From Gymnothorax reevesii (lineage: Eukaryota > Chordata > Actinopteri > Anguilliformes > Muraenidae), in NCBI GenBank assembly GCA_029721435.1, contig CM056583.1, positions 72,787,120 through 72,851,119 of the forward strand: 64,000 bases of DNA, written 5' to 3'. The notes below the pieces were generated by a model that was given only the letters and a program-made list of their open reading frames with translations, had not been told where the DNA came from and ran no database searches. Position numbers and translations under genes: made by a program. Within the stretch, counting starts at the first letter, position 1. Each line of letters opens with the position of its first letter. Shown here one piece after another: positions 59,023 to 64,000 of this stretch.

Positions 59023-60214
59023 GTTTATCAATCAAGTATAATACAGTACTGCATCAAAGTGAATTATATCCGATAGTACAAGGATGTGGTCCAATTCTTC
59101 CCTGCCATTTTTAAACCTTTCTTTGTACATACTTCAAACTCGACTTTCATAACTCAACCACCAGGTGGAATGGTGGTGAAGAAATTTGCTGGTTCTCCAC
59201 CCACCCATGTTAATAGAAAATCTAGGAAAAAAAAAACAGTTGGCAAATATTTTATGTTATATGGGCATTTTCTAAATAGCAAAATTTATAGTCAAGTCAG
59301 AAATTTTCCATCATGCTTCCCTCTGTGTGCATTTATTAATTTTATTTTTTTTAAACAAGTACAGGTCGCACATCAACTTTCAAGGAAATATGAATGCATC
59401 AAAGTCTAGGGCCCAAAGGGTGTGATCAGCTAATAAGCCATTACATAATTCATAAAGTTCTCAATCACTCCACATTTTGATATGTGATGAGTTGCTACAG
59501 TAAGTGCATCAGTTGTGATGTCATTCTCTTTCAGCTGGTTGGGTTTGTCAAGGCAGTAGGCATCGAAAATTTTTGGGACATAACAACAAATTTAACAACA
59601 CCACAACAGGCACTCATGTATAACTCATTTTACTAATGGGTGAGAATTATAGCAACCTAAATCCTCTGAATAGTTTGCAGGTGGCTGTATCATCTGAGCC
59701 CTAGGGGTCACTCTGCCATAAAATCTTAATAAAAATCAGGTCAATTTTATTTCATCAGCTGCAAAGCACGGGAATTCCAGGCCAATATTCAAGAGCACAT
59801 TCTCACTAGGGACTATGTTCAGCAGACCTCTTTCCAACCTATTGATAATGAAGTGCTAAGAAGCTTTGAATCAAAGGACCCTAATAATTTATCAAAGAGC
59901 CCAGCAGCTATAACCAATACAAAGGAGACTCATTTCTGATAACTGTTTTCTGGACTTGTGCACAAAGTTCAAATGTTTTGAGATTAAATTGGTGGATCTT
60001 TAGAGTGTTTTATTTGTTTTGTAAAGCGGTTTCTGCAGTTATCATTGTGTGGTCAGCTTTGAGAAATGGATCAACATGGAGGGCTAAAAGCCTGGATACA
60101 AATCGCGCATTCTTATTTTTTGACTTTGACTGAGCAAGGGCTGCTTCAATAGTTTTTCCAATAAGGCAAGCCTAATGCAAGTTTTATTCTCTATGATTTG
60201 TGCAAATATAAGCT
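59023..60214. other. No recognised gene or repeat
   Basis: AT-rich DNA with a 107-codon frame of no recognisable family at 59086-59409. Confidence 0.35.
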
Positions 60215-60436
60215 ACTCAAAAAAATTAAACCCCATGAAATTTTAGATTTACTTAATAATGTTATGTCAACAGGTTCCACATAATTGCTTTGTGTAACCT
60301 TTATTTGACTTCTAACATTTTTTGGCCAGTTTAATTAATTGCATTGAGTGCAATGTACTTAACTCAGTTTGTGGAAAAAGTTGACATAACATTATTAAGT
60401 AAATCTAACATTTCAAGGGGTTTTATTTTTTTGAGT
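60215..60436. mobile_element. 222-bp MITE with 57-bp inverted repeats
   Basis: Arms 60215-60271 and 60380-60436 are nearly exact complements: ACTCAAAAAAATTAAACCCC on the left, GGGGTTTTATTTTTTTGAGT on the right, and both contain GATTTACTTAATAATGTTAT or its complement. The spacer is 108 bp. GCT lies on both sides, but it is too short to prove a target duplication. Confidence 0.85.
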
Positions 60437-62156
60437 GCTGCCTTGTCATAAAATATGAGGCATCTCAACATGCATTGTTAGTAAAAACTGTCTATGGCAA
60501 TACAGTACGTTTATGAGGTGCTTAAGGTTATTCTCCTAAAATATTGGTCAACAGAAAGTAAATTCTGAATATAGCTGACCATTAAATATTACTTAAAGAG
60601 TGGTTCTGTTTTTTTGGATATAACATACATTATTTTTATCTGAGAACACAGTTCCATAGTCAATAATACAGCAGCCTTGCATGTAATTAGTAGTGTCAGG
60701 GAGCCTCTTTTAGGAAAACAACACGCCTCATCAACTCTGCACAATGAAGCTGGAGAACATTAAAGGCAAATATAAAACGGAAAATCTCCAGTGATCTCAG
60801 AAATCTAGGAGCTCCATCAGGGTAACTTTCCTACAATTGAAGAGCAACAATTTGTTTCAGGACTTTCACTAAAAAAAATAAAAAAAGAGAAGCTTAAGTT
60901 TGACATTTGAAATGATACAAATAGACAGTGTTTCTAATATATTTCAGATTGTCACTTAACTTAATTATTTAGATTAAATAGCAGGTTTTAGACATACCAG
61001 GTTTTTCCTGCATATGTAATATAATATTCTCAATAAAAATGATGCTAGTCGGGAAAAAAAAAAAAACTTTTACAATTAGCAGCTGAGAAGCCTCATTAAT
61101 GCAAATGAGGGTCATACTAAGTTAATACAAAAAGTGTCAGGCTTGGCTTTTCAAAATTATAGGAGAATTCTCCAGGATTCCATTGGATTAGCCCCTGATA
61201 TCATCAAGCATGCACACCAAAAAATCTCAAAGTGCCTTGTCAAGAAGTTATTTCTGCACCTGAAGATGTTCTCCTGAATAAAATACTTAAAAAAAGAAGA
61301 GAAAAAAATATTAAAACCATGCATTTTATATACGTACTTACAGGGCTCTATCTTTCACACTGCCCCACCTGTGCATATTTGTCGCTGAAATTGCCTTCAT
61401 TCGCAAGAGAGTTCTGAAATGCCGCTCTCGGTTGAAAAAATTACCGTTGCTGAGTGCCAGTGTATAGACCTATTAGTAATTAGATATTTTTTCTGTACTG
61501 AATGTAGCCCATTATTTTGTCGCTTTCAGATCGCATGGGGTAGAGAAGCCGTGTCTTCAACTGCCACTTGATTATTCTTGAATTGGAAAACATGTTAATA
61601 AGGGAAAACCATCTAGAATTAGGACTAATTGTAGTCAATAAAGGGATGGATATTTTCTCCCAAATTTTCATCACCTGGTTGCAGCTGTCTGTATGCCTTG
61701 CCCGTTGCTGTTAGGGTTACTGTGGCACTTTTTTTTGATGCTAGTGGGTCATTCCAACACCCAATCAGCTCAATTGGAGGCATGACCCAATCATGGTGAA
61801 ACACATTTTTTTTTCATGATTAACTTAACAAAAACAGATCCTCCCCTGTCTGGATTTGACCTCATGCACAAGCAATTTAACTTCATCTTTGGAGAAACGT
61901 AGCGACCTTCCTCTCTCCATCACGTATTTCAGTTTGAGGATTTGGGATAGCGCAGCCTGCTCCAAAAGGCAATGGCACTTGGCACACTTATTGGTTTAAC
62001 TGGCGTAACGCCCAAACCACCACTATGCATAATATAGCGTGGAAAGTGCAGGCGTTTTAGGGATATAGGCAGGTGTGCAAGATAGCAACTTTTGCGCGGG
62101 AACGCCTATTACGCAATGCTAAATCCCCAAATAACGGGTTTAGGGACTCGGGCCCA
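60437..62156. other. Mostly unassigned; possible decayed DNA element 61345-62155
   Basis: CAGGGCTCTATCTTTCACAC at 61341 resembles the terminus of the 1.3-kb insertion at 54619, and 61950-62150 has the GCGTAACGCCC/GGGAACGCC-type GC-rich blocks often seen inside such elements. I could not find a matching right terminus, so this is only a suggestion. Confidence 0.3.
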
Positions 62157-62334
62157 CACAGTTATAAACTGACTGAATTTAGCAGTTAAATTGTTTCCTT
62201 GCTGTATTAACTGTAAGTGGAGTCCTGCGAGCATTTAACTGTGGTTTACATTCAACTTACAAGGAACTCTGTCATAAACTTGTAAAATTACAGTTAAAAA
62301 TGACTAGCAAAAAAGGTGCAACTTTATAACAGTG
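62157..62334. mobile_element. Short MITE-like element
   Basis: CACAGTTATAAACTG on the left and, in reverse complement, CACTGTTATAAAGTTG on the right are inverted repeats bounding 178 bp. ACTGTAA/TTAACTG-type boxes recur inside. No coding capacity. Confidence 0.45.
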
Positions 62335-64000
62335 CAGTCATATGAGCGACTGCATGAGCTACCAAGTAACAATGAAAACACTTGAGTCACTGGATCTCAT
62401 TGATTTGCGTCTGGGACCTTTCACACAATAAAAAGAGCCGCATATCATTGAAGAAGAGGGGTCATTGATTGTGGATGTATTCCTTTTAAAGCCTGTCCTC
62501 AAGAAATATTTCAAAGACCCCTATATTTCCCTGAGTCTCATGTTACGTGAAATGGCTTTAATGTTACAGCGCCTGCTTTGTAGAGCAGATCTTTTAGAGC
62601 ATCAGGTTGAGTATCCAGCTGCAATTTTCCTCATTAGTGAAAATTCGATTAATGCTGCCCATGGCTTGCATTGTGCAGAGACTTCAGGTTAAATACTGGG
62701 TCACTTTGATAGGTGCGTTGATTGTTTTTTTGAATGTTCTCCAGTCTACTATTAATGATCTGGTCTTTGATGTTCAAGCTACATAAAGGAAAATTGTTTA
62801 AGATACTAAACACACAAAGTAAGTGAGATGATGACATGTAACCCCTTGTGTTAGAGTGCTATTTTTCAACCTGTTTTGTATACTTTTTTTTTTTTGGGGG
62901 GGGGGGGGTTAAATAAAATTTTTAATGGAAACCCAAACAGAAAATGAAAATGCATAGGTGAAACAGAAGTATGACAACTGGGGTAATGATGTCCACTTGC
63001 CATTTTACTACATTGCTGTTATGTCACAAGGTTGCATTAACATTCACTTTCAGTGGCTATAGTGACACTGCAACATGACTTACTCAGTGATTATTGTATT
63101 TTTTTAAGTGTTACACAACTGAGAATGTAAGAAAAATCTAAAATTTCTGGGATTTCACTTTGGATATTTCTAGGTTTTGCAGAACCTGCAACGCATTCTC
63201 AACCGTCTATTGCAATCAGGGTACTTTGATGATGAATGCATATGACAAGTTAACAATGGCAGAATACTATTGGGCATAATCTACCCACTTGCAGAAAATC
63301 TAGAAGAACAATTGATATACTTTTACATAAATATTCTTGCTTAAAATGGCAAATTTCATTTGACACAGTCCATTGTGTGTTTCTGCTTCTTGCAAATTGT
63401 TTGGTAAGGTGGACTCAAGCCCCCCCTCAACAGGTTAGATAATGGGTTAGATAATGAATTGATGGATTGATGGATAACGGCAGATGCTCTGGAACAACAA
63501 CCAAAGCAAGTCATGCTAATTACCAATTGTAATATTGTTCATATGGACTATACATATTCACTGAAAGTAAAAAACTGCAGTATTGTGCAGGTGCAACCCA
63601 CAATGCTCAAAAAAGTCTACTTGTTAGTAATAGTTTGCTTAGCTTGACATTTCATTTAGTCCCAGAAATCAGCATTTCATTAACACTCCTTTCCCAAGTC
63701 TCTCTGCTATTGTTTTTTTTTTTTAATTTTTAATCTTGGACTGGTTTTTCCAGGCCAGTGCATCTGTGCATCTCGCAGATCCACAATTCCCAGGGAACTG
63801 AAGTGATGATTCACATCCTGTTGCCAAGTTTGTCCCTCCATTTGTTGGCCTGCCAGGTCACTGCACTGCTCCTCTGTCACAGAGAAGATTATGCTGCCAC
63901 ACTTCATCCCTCTTAATGCATACTGAGAGCTTCGGACCTTAGACGGCAGCTTCAGCTTTCACGGCTCTGACAACAACTTTAACCTCTGCAAATCATTTAG
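62335..64000. other. No recognised gene
   Basis: AT-rich sequence with a T12G13 run at 62884-62908. The minus-strand frame at 63707-63907 has an even composition but no recognisable motif, and it ends in a lysine-rich read of an A/T run. Confidence 0.35.
62884..62908. repeat. T12 run followed by G13 run
   Basis: Two adjacent homopolymers, similar in style to the C19/A25 junction at 29386. Confidence 0.9.

Overview
This window looks like intergenic or intronic DNA from a ray-finned (probably teleost) fish. It is AT-rich and has no long open reading frame of host type. I recognise no host protein-coding exon, rRNA or tRNA gene. The clade assignment is inferred from the mobile elements: several Tc1-like DNA transposon families with fish-type termini, an L2/CR1-like LINE, an RTE-like LINE tail, a Ty3/gypsy pol remnant, a T2/Kolobok-type MITE with TTAA ends, and a tRNA-derived SINE of a kind common in teleosts.

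Layout. 1-11 kb: RTE LINE tail, Tc1-like remnants at 0.4-0.9, 3.1-4.6 and 6.7-7.9 kb, a degenerate tandem repeat at 4.6-5.75 kb, and a hAT-like MITE at 9.3 kb. 10.7-12.1 kb: a ~0.7 kb repeat with TATATCCCCGAA ends, then a 240-bp MITE. Both have a second copy in the opposite orientation further right (53.0 and 42.8 kb). 14.9-15.4 kb: a ~78-bp minisatellite. 19.1-19.5 kb: a MITE packed with GTGTTAA/TTAACAC boxes. 21.6-21.9 kb: a 258-bp insertion with perfect 17-bp target duplications, opening with a 175-bp palindrome that resembles hammerhead-ribozyme-bearing Penelope-like termini. 22.3-27.2 kb: a decayed Ty3/gypsy integrase-chromodomain segment directly abutting a Tc1-like remnant, a MITE with an internal 152-bp palindrome, and three Tc1 fragments. 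31.7-37.4 kb: a Tc1 fragment and a split L2-like LINE, with a C-rich segment and a 28-bp minisatellite between the two LINE parts.

37.5-39.15 kb holds the best preserved gene, a complete Tc1-like transposon whose DD34E transposase is interrupted by a single amber codon. 39.2-50.4 kb is relatively poor in recognisable repeats, apart from a 291-bp retroposed element with a 9-bp target duplication and simple repeats. 50.4-64 kb: a retroposon tail with (ATTC)n, the second TATATCCCC repeat, a hairpin MITE, a Tc1 remnant split by a 1.3-kb insertion, a T2-like MITE, a SINE and further MITEs.

No genes act together as a pathway. What can be read is a history of successive and nested insertions, almost all inactive. 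Family names rest on recognising motifs by eye without database searches, and boundaries not set by inverted repeats or target duplications are approximate.
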